Positions 1 through 10,784 of a DNA stretch of 64,000 nucleotides are shown here, piece after piece. The stretch is taken from NCBI GenBank assembly GCA_037893225.1, contig JAZGUH010000089.1:868001-932000 (forward strand), written 5' to 3'. The DNA is from Hippasteria phrygiana. Its lineage: Eukaryota; Echinodermata; Asteroidea; Valvatida; Goniasteridae. Both the position numbers and the translations under genes were made by a program. A model generated the notes under the pieces. That model was not told the DNA's origin. It worked only from the letters and a program-made list of their open reading frames with translations, and made no database searches. The stretch's first letter is position 1. Every line of letters starts with the position of its first letter.

Positions 1-1017
1 CTTTGCAGATTTTTCAGAAAAAAAAATTCATATTTAATCAACCTTAAATATAGGGCAGGGTTAAGCCTTAGGCTAAAAAAAACCCCCTAATTTTTCAAAC
101 ATTCTGAGGCAACAATGGTGTTTTGTTAGTCAACTGCAGTACAGGCTTTCCCCAAAAGCCTACAAAGGGGCAATACACTTTTGATCATTCATTGGGCGAA
201 CCCACATTATTCTTTTATATAAAATCAGACTGGCCTTCCAAATTTGAGGTCAAAATGGTCTGATCCACAAAGTTCAAAAGTTCATTGTCTGGTATGTGGT
301 AACCCAAAAGTATGCACCACACATGGGCAACATTGATACTTTGCACCCCCCCCCCCCCCCCCCCAATTCCACATCTGCACCCATGTGCGTTTTCCTATAC
401 TACTGAGGACCATGAATGGAACCCTTCTTTTGTTCCCTTTGTTTGTACTTTTTCCGAACAGCTCCCATAAGGTTTGTACACGAAATTCTCCCGAGGACTC
501 GGCCCAAGTCTTCGGTGTCATTGTTATCCCTAATCCCCCATTGTCCCAAGTCCTCTCTCGTATAGCCTAACCCACTCAAAATTACATGTATGTGAAGTGT
601 ACGTGTGTGTACATGTACATACAAACGTGTATCGACCTCCAAACGTGGATGTCCCTTTGTTCCCTCTTTTGTTTGTACTTTAACTTTTTCGGAAGACCTC
701 CATATGTTTTGTACACACTCCCAATCGCGGACGTATGTAGATGTATGTTGGGAATCGCGGACGAAGGACGATATTGTTCTCTTTTGTTCTCCAACATTTT
801 TCGTCCACGGTTTGAATACCCCAACGCCCCCACTGTACATACATTTGCATCACTGGTCAGCTCATTAAAACCCTAACAGTCCTGAATCCTCCAATTTCAA
901 TACGCTTTTCCACACACTCTAGGGAGTTAGGGTTTTTGTACATGTAACATTTGTGTACATGTGTACATACATCTGTACTGCATTTTTCTCCTAATATCAC
1001 TGTGCCAACATGGAGAC

Positions 1018-1536
1018 ATTTAACATCTTGAATACGGATGAAGGCCATAACTGTGGTTTAAAAAGGCTGGTTGTCTTTTATACGCGCATTCCTGTGTACT
1101 CAATCCATTGTTTGCCTATTGTTTGCATTATGCTTGACTGCACAAGCCCATCTTGGCATACCAGCACCCCATTAACCCTAACCTTCCCAAATCCTCCAAA
1201 ATCCTCTTTGCCAAATGGAGGAATTTGAGGTATTGAGGGTCTTTGGAAGTTGAAGCATCAGAGGATTTTTCAGGATTGAGGGCATAAGAAGATTTTGCCT
1301 GTGGAGGAAAATTGAGGATCCAGGTCATCAGACCCAATCTCATGCTGGTTGATTTTGGAGGACTGAGGTTACCAGGGTGTTTACAAAAAACCCTCGCAGA
1401 TTTGGGAGGATTCATGCAATGGTCCCCATAAGAGGATTCAGGTTACATTGTACATGCAGGTTTAACACTTTGAAATCAGAGGATGTTATTAGAGGATTCA
1501 GATTACTTGGAGGAAAAATGGTGGAGGGAGATAGGG
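1018..1536 (+). repeat. Dispersed repeat ending in an AATCCTCC-rich palindromic segment
   Basis: The first 165 bases match three other places in the window (near 45.03, 57.09 and 60.08 kb) through a shared string around GCGCATTCCTGTGTACTCAA. The second part (about 1171-1536) is a run of degenerate AATCCTCC and GGAGGATT units. Its two halves read as rough inverted repeats, opening with AACCCTAACCTTCCCAAATC. The same second part recurs in inverted orientation at 6675-7042. It looks like a non-autonomous DNA element, but no target duplication is visible. Confidence 0.55.
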
Positions 1537-2601
1537 TTAATTACAGCTGGACTGAAGGTGTTAACTTGTTAACTTGTAAACATGTGTTAGTATCCCCAAA
1601 TCTACATGTACAATGTCCCTGTACATACCCAGACAAAAGGAGAAATATTTGACAAGACAAAATCAACTGTATAAAGCACTGGTCTTCTTGAAGTAGCCAT
1701 TTTCTTTTGAAGTTGTACAAATATTGAACCAAAAAACCTTGCAACTACCTGTATACATTTTCTCAACTGCACCAAGGTCATCTCTGTTGTTCATTAGAGC
1801 TGGTGCCAGCATAAATGTTATGTACTGTACATGGTTGTGTACAATGTATGATGACTGGACTTTAATTACTGCAGTAACTACATTTGTAAAGTAAATGGCA
1901 AACAAAATTAATAACTGTTCAAAATCCCTTGTGGATTGTTTGACAAAATATAATATCTGCCAGTGACTGAAATACTTCCTTACAAAACACACTTGTACAA
2001 AATTACTTCAAATATTGAATTCTTCCGTGTTGTTGTTTTAAGTACGTAGATGGAGACTGCACTGTTAAAATGCAATAAATGTCAACTACATGTACATGTA
2101 AGAAACAGGTTTGGCAAGCAAGATTGCCCCCAGTACCTGCTCGACAAACAAAACTCTGGATAGAAGTTAAGAAATCTGCAAATGAACGTAGAATGTACAT
2201 AAAATTAAAATATCATGTACATGTAGTTGTGTACACTCATGCTGGGAAGTTATAAAACATCAGATCTAAGTGTATGAACAGTGCTCACTTGTTGAACAAT
2301 GGAGGTGTAGCCAAAGATTTCTGTCGTCCTGCATGGTCTAAAATCTGACAATACTATCCAGACCATCTGTTAACGAGTTGCAAGACTTCAGCTCTTGAAG
2401 GATGAATGTTCAAAAGCTTGATTAATGTACATCTCCACTAGTATGCGCCATCACATTTAAATCAGGTGTAAATGTATGTATGCACGTACTAAATCTACTA
2501 GCTAATAGTTGATAATGAATCCATTTTCTTTTGACCTCATTTTGTCCAAATTTCACCCAATTTCTCTTTGCTTACCCAACTCATCAAGTCAAGGGCTGAC
2601 C

Positions 2602-2635
<34 letters not shown>

Positions 2636-3598
2636 GGCTACTTAAAGCAGAACTTAGACCTACATACACCCGGACAAACAGGCCTACGTGTTTCATGTAT
2701 ACTGACCAACTTCCGTTACCAAGTTGAAGGTCTTCCTTCCTTCCTTTACATGTGTATATATAACAGGTACATTGTACATGTTGACATTTGTCCTGGACTG
2801 AACAATGCATTGTTATTAACATTGCTTTGTTTTTCTTCAGCTACAGTATATCATGACCATATGGTTGCAACTGCATACTTTATGTACATCCTTGGGATTT
2901 GCTTACATTATATTGTACAATCTTTCACTAGTCCAGTAAACTGTTCAAGGCTCAAAAGAACACGTTTGTACACGGATACATGCACCTTTAAACTGAAGTT
3001 TGAAGCAAATTACAATCCCAAACTGAATGAAATATGTTTGATGTCCAGAAGCTTACTGTGCTATTTAAACAAGCCGATTTTGATAGTTTTGATATTTCCA
3101 TAAGTTGCTCGGAAATGGCATATTTTTATGTACTTGTATGTACATGTACAGTTGAGGTACAACGTACTATTGTACATGCTGCACACGTACATGTACATGT
3201 ACATTTACGGTACTCCTAATCCCACTTAAACCTTAAAAAAACATGTTTAACACGCTATGTACATGTGTGTATCAGCAGCATATGTATGGTTCCACTTTCC
3301 AAGTCAAAAACATTTCCAACCAGTTGTTCCTTGAGACTGTTGCTATGGCGACAGCCAAACACTAGAGCAGATTTTTGACAAGGTCAAGTGTGTCTGCTGT
3401 CTGTAGAGCTATACTAGGACTCAATAACAGGCTATCTAATGTAAGTGCAGGAGATCTCATCAATCCCCTATAATCCAGAGACTGAGAGGAAATCGAAAAC
3501 ACTTCATTTCACTCTCACTATATGTATGTTAAAACTCCTTCCAGTGTACATGTACATGTACCTACTTTCATTTTAACCATACAAGATAATGCAACTTA

Positions 3599-4270
3599 AG
3601 CCCTGTCCGCACTGGACTTATTTTGCTAAAACTTACCGAGATGATGGGTACTTTTCCCATTTTAAGTCCAGTGCGGACAGCCTAGGACGTTTTCCTCTCA
3701 GTTACTTTTCCCGAGTCCAGCGGTTACTTCTACCGGCCAACTGCTGCCCAGGAAAACTGACCAGGTAACTTTTCCCGAGACGATAAGTCCAGTGCGGACA
3801 GTGCGAGTCGGTAAAAGCGGCTCAGGAAAGCGTACATCCGGACCGAGCGCGAGGTCATGCTACACTGGGACACCACGCATGCGCTTTGCATTGCTTCACC
3901 GCGGTGCGGTGCACGTGGCAAGTTTCCAAATTCCAGTGCGTTGTTCCTTTTTTGTCTGCAATCATGGCAGATATTATTATTGATAGTCAGAAGTTTGATT
4001 GGTGCTAATCGATGTAGTCCTATATGTACACATCAGCCGGAAAAATGAAAAGGCACGCGTGATTTGGGTCAATCGTGTCAATGTAGTAAGGTCACGCAAA
4101 GCGCCCTCATGCGTCCTTATATTGACAGCTCGGTTACTTCTCCCACGGTCTCGGTCTAATTTTCCCGTGTCGAAAGTCCAAGTGCGGACAGTGGTCACAT
4201 TTGACCATTTTTCATTTTACCATCGTCTCGGTAATACCTTCCGAAAAATAAGTCCAGTGCGGACACGGCT
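3599..4270 (+). mobile_element. PIF/Harbinger-like MITE, copy 1
   Basis: A 672-bp element with terminal inverted repeats of about 50 bp that start AGCCCTGTCCGCACTGGACT and end with the imperfect complement (...CCAGTGCGGACACGGCT). It is flanked by a 3-bp duplication, TTA, on both sides. The terminal GTCCGCACTGGACTT motif is repeated several times inside in both orientations. There is no transposase reading frame. A second copy lies inverted at 36237-36880. The 3-bp T-rich duplication fits the PIF/Harbinger superfamily; the superfamily call is inferred. Confidence 0.8.
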
Positions 4271-5956
4271 TTAAAAGTAAATTTATTCTTTTATTTGCAC
4301 ATTTTTCCTAGCCTTTCTTTATTGTTCCTAGCCTTTCTTTATTGTTCCATTTTTAATTGATAAAAATGAAACATATTTTTACCCAAATAAAAGTCCATTT
4401 TAAACTTACGCCTACAAAAATGACATTTTTAATTTAATACATCAAAATTATACATCACCACCGAAGTACACGTCATTAACATTATGATATATTTGCAAGA
4501 ACAAAATTAAGACTTTGAATGGCACCACAAATGCCAAGGAAGACTATCACAGTACAGATTTTGTTTTTGAAAAAACCCCTCAGCAAAACTTCCTGTATCC
4601 CACCTGCAGTACTCGCATAATTACCAATTGACTGTAAGTGTAAGGATAGAAACCGCTCAGCTGACTAAAGTGGGCCTTTAAAAACCAATCCTGGCAATCC
4701 AATCAGGGCTGAATAAATATGGGGCAGGGGGAGAGGACAGCAGTCAGAGATAAAGCCAGATTGAGCCAGAGATGTTCAAGGTTCCCCAGGCACTGCAGCT
4801 CATCAGTAATCAGCTCTCCGGTACTTCTTGGGAATACACATTACCTGAATAAATTGACATTTGAATATTTGCACCTTAAATTTGAAAATCGACAGAAAAT
4901 GTAAATTTAAATTATGTACAGGTACAATCATGTAAGACACAGTTTCAGTAATACATTAATTTCAATGTATTTTCACTTTTTATTCTGTGAGAAATGAATG
5001 TTACATGTGTACATATACAAGCTTAGAGGAGTTTCATTTTCATTGAGAACTTCCAAGTTACAATGTACGTGTTTCATTTTCTTTGAATAAAAACCCCAAA
5101 AAGATGAATACAATGGAGAGATAAAAAGAAAAATCACATTCATTGTCAATGCACACTATGACCACTCGTAATGATTGGAATACCTATAATGTAGTTGGAA
5201 TGAAAGCATAATTTTTTTTTGGGGGGGGGGGGAGTGCAGGGAGTGTGCAAGGGTGCACCCCTCCTCCCTCAACCAATAGGTCCGATTTAAAAATAAAATG
5301 TTTTGAGAGGTGGTGAAGCTGGATAGCCGACTGTGGCACCTTGTGATCTGATATGCACCCTGTTTGACAGTGTTTATAGGCTATTGAAAGTGCTGCCACT
5401 GAAAAAGTAGACACCTCCCATTTAAAATTTTGGGTCAGAAAAATTTGATACAAAACAAAAAAAACAAAAAAACAAAAAACCTGCATACGGGCCTGATGCA
5501 CATACATTGTACCGCTGTGTTGTGAATTTGTTACAAGAACAATGTACAATGCATGTATCAGGAGATAAACATTTTATCACTTAGAATAAATGACAATTCT
5601 AACTCATCAGTATTATTCCTGTATGCTCAGGGTATGAATTATCTGAAAATAATTACCGTCTGCAAAATTGCAGAGATATGACAATTTTTCAAGGAGAAAA
5701 CACTTTGTATGCCTTCTCCAACTACATGTATGTACATTGTGCATGTACATGTACATGTATGTGTAGATGATACAATATGAGTCACATGAAATTGTTAAAA
5801 CAAATCATAAAAGTCTCATAAACAACACTTCAAGTATGGACTTTGTCATAGAAAGATTTAATAAACCACAGCGTGACACACAATTGCTGTATTTCATACT
5901 GGTGTATACAACATGCCAAAGGTTGACAATGGATCAGTACACATACTGGATTGCTG

Positions 5957-6005
5957 CACGCCCACAACTGCATTGCACGCCCACAACTGCATTGCACGCC
6001 CACAC
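5957..6005. repeat. Short tandem repeat, 20-bp unit, about 2.5 copies
   Basis: The unit GCACGCCCACAACTGCATT is repeated twice and then partially, within otherwise unremarkable intronic sequence. Confidence 0.7.
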
Positions 6006-6264
6006 CCAATTGTTGTGCATGTGTACAGTATACTGTAAGAACATGCCACACAGATTTACATATTTCTGTGAGTAATTGGAACACAAGAGTAGAATAAGCA
6101 TTTCATTAGTAAAAGGAAAACCACAATGAAGGAATAAACAGACAAGACAGTGTATTAGCTTTTGTGTTAAAAAATAAATAAAATGTAATTCATGAATTTT
6201 AACCCCACTATTGAATACAGGGCAAAATAACAGGTACATGTACATGTATACAATGTGTACATGT

Positions 6265-6415
6265 ATGTCGAGCGCAATCTAGAGTTTTGCGCAAGTTTAT
6301 TGTACTCCCTCCTGAGCTAATTTCCCTTTGAATGAAATCCATTCATACTCATTGGGATATGAACTCAGGAGGGAGTACAATAAACTTGCGCGAAACTCCA
6401 GATTGCGCTCGACAT
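6265..6415. mobile_element. Palindromic MITE (151-bp hairpin)
   Basis: A nearly perfect inverted repeat. It starts ATGTCGAGCGCAATCTAGAG and ends with the complement, with only a short loop between. The arms include CAAGTTTATTGTACTCCCTCC and its reverse complement. It is embedded in TACATG repeats that obscure any target duplication. It has no coding capacity. Confidence 0.75.
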
Positions 6416-6674
6416 GCACACTGTACATGTATAGTCGGACTCCCTATTATCGCGGCATCAAATTTTTTTTTTTTCGTTTCCAAATTTCCTTCGACTGGCA
6501 ATTTTATATCCAATTCATCAAGCATTAAGGACTTTCTACTAAAGTTGTGTAAAAATGACGATTAAAAAAATGTGTAGGGACTTTTAACAAAAATTCACGT
6601 TTTCCAAAACTTGTACATTTTGCCTCACCGTGTCTGCTAAAAGGTACCGTCTATATTTTAACATAAATCTTTAA

Positions 6675-7042
6675 CCCTAACTCCCTACATCATTTTCCCC
6701 CCATGTAACCTGAATCCTCCAACATCCTCTGATTTCAAAGTGTTAAAACTCAATATAACCTGAATCCTCCAAAATCCTCTTATGGGGACCATAGCATGAA
6801 TCCTCCAAAATCCTCCAGGGGTTTTTTGCATACCCCTAGTAACCTGAATCCTCCAAAATCCTCATGTATCACATTGAGCCTGATAACCTGGATCCTCCAT
6901 ATTCCTGCAGGGGCAAAAACCCCTAGTAACCTCAATCCTGCAAAATCCTCCGATGCATCAACTTCCAAGTGCCCTCAATCCTCCATATTCCTCCATTTTG
7001 CAAAGAGGATTTTGGAGGATTTGGGAAGGTTAGGGTTAATGG
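6675..7042 (-). repeat. AATCCTCC-rich palindromic repeat, inverted copy
   Basis: Inverted relative of the segment at about 1171-1536. It consists of degenerate 15-25-bp units containing GAATCCTCCAAAATCCTC and ends in AGGTTAGGGTTAA. Shorter pieces of the same family occur near 60.0 and 60.34 kb. Confidence 0.6.
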
Positions 7043-7316
7043 TGCTCTGTCCATGGAAGTTCCATTGTCTGATTCCCATTCTACAGCTGCAAATGCAAAA
7101 TGACGCCTTAGCACGATATTTCCACCGCGAAATCGTAGAAACATTTACGGGATCAAAATAAGGACAGTGTGGTAAAACAAATAAAACGACGCACCGTGTA
7201 AAGTGAATGGCGCCCCAATCGTCAATCAGTAGACTTGTCTCAGTGAATTATGACGCCTTCCAGGGGGGAAAGGGTGTTAAGAAATCATCCTGCAGGCCTA
7301 ATCGTCTTTAATCAAC

Positions 7317-8083
7317 CAGGGCTTGAAATTCCCAAAAAAATGTACTTGCGCTTTGCGCAAGTTGGCATTTGAAACAACTTGCGCTAACAAAATTTAACTT
7401 GCACTAATTTTTGTAATTCAATGTATGTATGACATATAAAAAAAAAAAAAAGCTTTGGATGCCGGCCGCTTACTTTTGAAGAAAGAGAGCAGACTTTTCT
7501 GCTTCTGTGGTGAACATTTCATGATGATCGAAAACCCCAAAATGCAAGAAAAAAATGTCACAAAATATCTTACATTTCCGTCATTTAAAAGCCGATCAGT
7601 GCGCGAAACGATGTCAACAACATTTAAGTGTAAAATCCCCGCTCCACGCAACGCACGCTCGCACCCGGCGGTTTCAGTTACATTCAACGACTGACTTGTA
7701 TGAATGGGAGCGAGGTTACACATCGCCCAGCAGCATGTCTGGTCCCCAAAAGGCAATGATGTACTGTACGTGCAGTCTGCACCGTTCTATGTATATTAAC
7801 ATTGCACGGATTTCGTTCCGATCTGAATGCAGGGATTGTGCGAGCGCTATGATCATAAGTAGCTGCTGGGCCGCGACAGACAGACAGAAAAGCTACAGTA
7901 AAACATGTTTGTTAAACTTATTGTTTTAATCAAATCATACAGGTTATCATTGTGAAATACCAGTAGACAAAAACCGGTACTTTTCCAACTTGCGCAAAAC
8001 GCAAGCTTGAGTCGAAGATAACTTGCATTCGGGTATTTTTCACTTGCGTTGCGCAAGCACTACAATGGTAATTTCGAGCCCTG
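7317..8083. mobile_element. Non-autonomous hAT-like element, 767 bp
   Basis: The ends are imperfect inverted repeats: CAGGGCTTGAAATTCCC on the left, and on the right the complement of CAGGGCTCGAAATTACC. The next part of each arm carries TTGCGC/GCGCAAG palindromes. A TCAAC direct repeat flanks it (7312-7316 and 8084-8088). Ends of the form CAGGGCTCGAAATT are usual for hAT relatives in marine invertebrates. A 5-bp rather than 8-bp duplication leaves the superfamily open. There is no transposase frame. Confidence 0.6.
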
Positions 8084-8202
8084 TCAACTTGAACTTTACA
8101 GGGAAAATATCAGACTTTATTCAGGGGATGTTTTGGTCAAACATTAACCATTGTAAAAACCACCTTCCACATACCGCGATAATACAGAGTCTGTACTATC
8201 TA

Positions 8203-8366
8203 GGTTCCAAGACGTTCTTAGCGGAGCGACGTATAGCGCGCACAGCCGGCCGTCAGCGCCCTCTCGCTACACATACACACGCCAAGGCGTGTGTTTGTGT
8301 TTGTGTAGCTAGTGGGCGCTGCCGTGCGCGCTGTACGTCGCACCGCGCTAAGGACGTCTTGGAACC
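8203..8366. mobile_element. Palindromic MITE (164 bp)
   Basis: The arms start GGTTCCAAGACGTTCTTAGC and end GCTAAGGACGTCTTGGAACC, converging on a CA/TG-rich loop (ACACACGCCAAGGCGTGTGT). The arms are unusually rich in CpG compared with the surroundings. CTA occurs close outside both ends and could be a target duplication. Confidence 0.65.
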
Positions 8367-8400
8367 AAGACTAGCATGCACCGCGCGAAAACCTGTTTAT

Positions 8401-8526
8401 GCCGGCGACTGTTTCGTGAAGAATTTCCTACCTCATGACGCGCGTGCAACCTCTACATGTATAACTCTATGATCTACACACGAACACGTACAGCGACCGC
8501 TTTACCACTCGCGAAACAGTCGCCGG
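8401..8526. repeat. Inverted repeat, 16-bp arms
   Basis: GCCGGCGACTGTTTCG and its complement are separated by about 94 bp, with further weak pairing outside the arms (AAAACCTG and CAGGTTGT). It adjoins the previous hairpin and could be the remnant of another MITE. Confidence 0.45.
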
Positions 8527-9452
8527 CAGGTTGTCGGGCGGTGCATGCGGGCGCTGCGCATCAGGGTGACGTACGTAATGCAAGATGGAGGAGTCACTTT
8601 TTGAACTTCAAAAAAGCGAAAAGACATGTTCTGCGGGGGTCTCTGGGAATTAAACGGTAAAATTTCACTTTTTATTTGGATGTTAAGTAAACCTTGGTAC
8701 ATTCATCTGATCATGGAACTCCACTTGGTCAGGTGGTGGCGTATCTAGTATTTTGGTGGCCGTTGTAAGGTTGAATTCTGATGTTTTTTGGGGGGATTGA
8801 TTTTTTGGCCATTCTCTATCGCGCAATCGACTTGGACCCTACTATCGCCAGATCATGTCCAAATGTTAAAAAAGGCGATATGAAGGGTCCAAGTTACTCG
8901 GACTAGGGTAGAGCTAGAGGCATTATTAATGCCTTGCAGTGGAATAGTTACCCATCCCGACCCTATACTGTGAAGAGATCAGATTATCTTGGCGTGTCTT
9001 GTTTCAGTGTGAGGGGCTGGTTCTTCCACACTTTCCTCTAGCCCACACCTCGAGTGGCCCTTGGCCTTGTGATGGGCAAATTGCATAAAAAAAAAATTAA
9101 AAAAACGATCTGTATTCGCTCGTACGTAGGCAATTATTATTCGCGCGCCACCATTCTCCATGTGGAGCAATTGATACTGATAGGCGCATAACCATGATAA
9201 CATACATGCATGAACCTCTTGGCTCTATAACGTCAAAACATCAATTAACTTTTACAAGTTACAGTTACAGATTAAGAAATAAGAAAAGAATGGTAAAGAA
9301 TACAGAGTAAAATGTGGTTTTGTGAAGTTATAGGGCATTTATTTAATTACCGCGCGCTGTGTATCACATGGAGGAATAACACGCAGGAGCCTACACAATG
9401 TATGCCTAAACTGTGTAACGTTAGGGCCTACTTTTAGTAACTTAGTACTTAC

Positions 9453-9582
9453 AATCCAAATGCTTTTTCTTCGGTCCCATCAATTCTGCCGTAGTCGCCT
9501 TGCACACGGACTTCGCCAAGTCAGACCCCGTAATTGTGTGCTTAGCGGCCGTCACACGGTCCAGAACACTCTGGCCCGACAT
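9453..9582 (-). CDS. PICALM: Clathrin-assembly adaptor PICALM/LAP, first coding exon (partial gene)
   Basis: The exon encodes 43 residues starting [20 protein letters not shown] and ending KKKHLD, plus the first base of the next codon. It then meets a strong donor (T|GTAAGT, phase 1). This is the start of the ANTH domain of PICALM/AP180 proteins, which bring clathrin and AP2 to PI(4,5)P2 membranes during endocytosis and synaptic-vesicle recycling. The phosphoinositide-binding pattern K-x9-K-x-K-H is intact at K28, K38, K40 and H41. Invertebrates usually have one gene (LAP) for the PICALM/AP180 pair, so either name may apply. An in-frame ATG lies 79 codons upstream with no stop between. I chose the MSGQ start because the family begins there. 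The remaining exons lie beyond the left edge. Confidence 0.9.
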
Positions 9583-9830
9583 GCTGCAGGAAATATCACG
9601 TAGAAGCTGGCCGTAAAAGTCAAAATTATGGAGAAAAAACCCAAATATAACTCTAAATTCCGATAGCCCGTCGTCCTCATCCGCTGGATTAAAATAGAGC
9701 GATCCAAGATGGCTGCCTCTAGGGGCGAGTTGGCGGATCACGTGACTGTCAATTGTAATTTTGTGCTTGTCTAGTCTCGTCGTCCCGCAACTTGGGTCAC
9801 TTAGGTTTATTTTAACCATGGTTTAACGAG
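9583..9830 (-). promoter_or_regulatory. 5' leader / promoter region of PICALM/LAP
   Basis: The sequence immediately upstream of the MSGQ start is richer in CpG than its surroundings and stays open in frame with the coding exon up to an ATG whose first base is 9819. It is most likely 5' untranslated sequence and core promoter. The transcription start cannot be fixed from sequence alone. Confidence 0.4.
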
Positions 9831-10612
9831 CTACAAATGCTTGCAAAGAACTAACAACGATGGTTTTTAAAGTGTACACGAAAATCAACCTACATATCCT
9901 CAAGCTCAACGGGGGTCAAAATTAATTATTTTCGATTTTTCAGGGCGACATGCAAAAAGGGGGAGACTGAAACTAAAAAAAGAGGTTAAATCGTTTCCTT
10001 TTTGAAAATCAAAATCCTCGACTCATCAGCCGAGTGTATTGAGTATCCGCTCAATATTTGTTTCAATGATTGATAAATAAGCATAGGTATTATCCAGGCT
10101 GGTTAGGCAAGCCCACTCAAAATGCGCGTAAGTTGTGTTTTCTTCCTCCATGGTTGAAGCATGGAGGTGGTTGAAGCGGGGTTAAACGTTTCATAACGCC
10201 TAAGAAAAAACGGCAGCGACAGCGCTTTAAAAATAGGAGGAAAAAAAACAATTTTGTTTCTCGGGTTTAGGTAATAGAAGATTTGTTTACTTTTTGGAAG
10301 GTTAATTAAAAAAAAAATATTGTTCTCATGTAAAGTTTTGGGAAAATTATCTTCACGGAATCGTTAAATTACAGGTTATGCGCATAAAAATATCGTCATG
10401 TTATTGCAATAACAAATCAGGAAAAAAAGGCGATGTATTTCCCTGCCAGGGTCTACCATTGAGAACAAAGTTGAAAGTAGACACTGGGAACAAGGTTTAT
10501 ATCAATAATTGTTTTCTTCATTTTTAAAACATTACCGCCCTTCTTTAAACCATCCCGTTTCTACAGTGCAACCACGAGAGGGCGCTATTATGTAAAATAA
10601 TGGTACGGCGGT

Positions 10613-10784
10613 GAATTGACCTATCGCCGTTTAGCCACGCCCCTTAGACAACCCTATGGGAATTTTATGTGGCAATTTTTGTTTGTCTCAGATTTTGCGC
10701 GTTCCACGTGGAATTATAATTGATGTGATTGGACAATAATTCACAAGCTGCGTTGACGCGATTCGACCGCGATAGGTCAATTTC
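10613..10784. repeat. MITE-like inverted repeat
   Basis: GAATTGACCTATCGC on the left and GCGATAGGTCAATTTC on the right form terminal inverted repeats about 170 bp apart. The left end is followed by GTTTAGCCACGCCCC. The element is short and non-coding, with no clear target duplication. Confidence 0.45.

Larger units (their letters stand above)
1..9452. other. Probable first intron of PICALM/LAP; no other exon recognised
   Basis: The only coding exon of the clathrin-adaptor gene in this window ends with a splice donor at 9452, and the gene reads leftward, so this whole stretch is most simply its first intron continuing past the window edge. I looked on the minus strand for the next ANTH-domain exon and found none. 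The sequence is AT-rich with many TACATG repeats, a 19-base C run at 346-364 and a 29-base A run at 2602-2630. It holds two palindromic MITEs, a Harbinger-like MITE, a 0.77-kb hAT-like element and two inverted copies of an AATCCTCC-rich repeat (listed separately). About 4280-5950 shows nothing beyond AT-rich sequence and a short G run at 5221-5232. That this is an intron is inferred. Confidence 0.55.
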
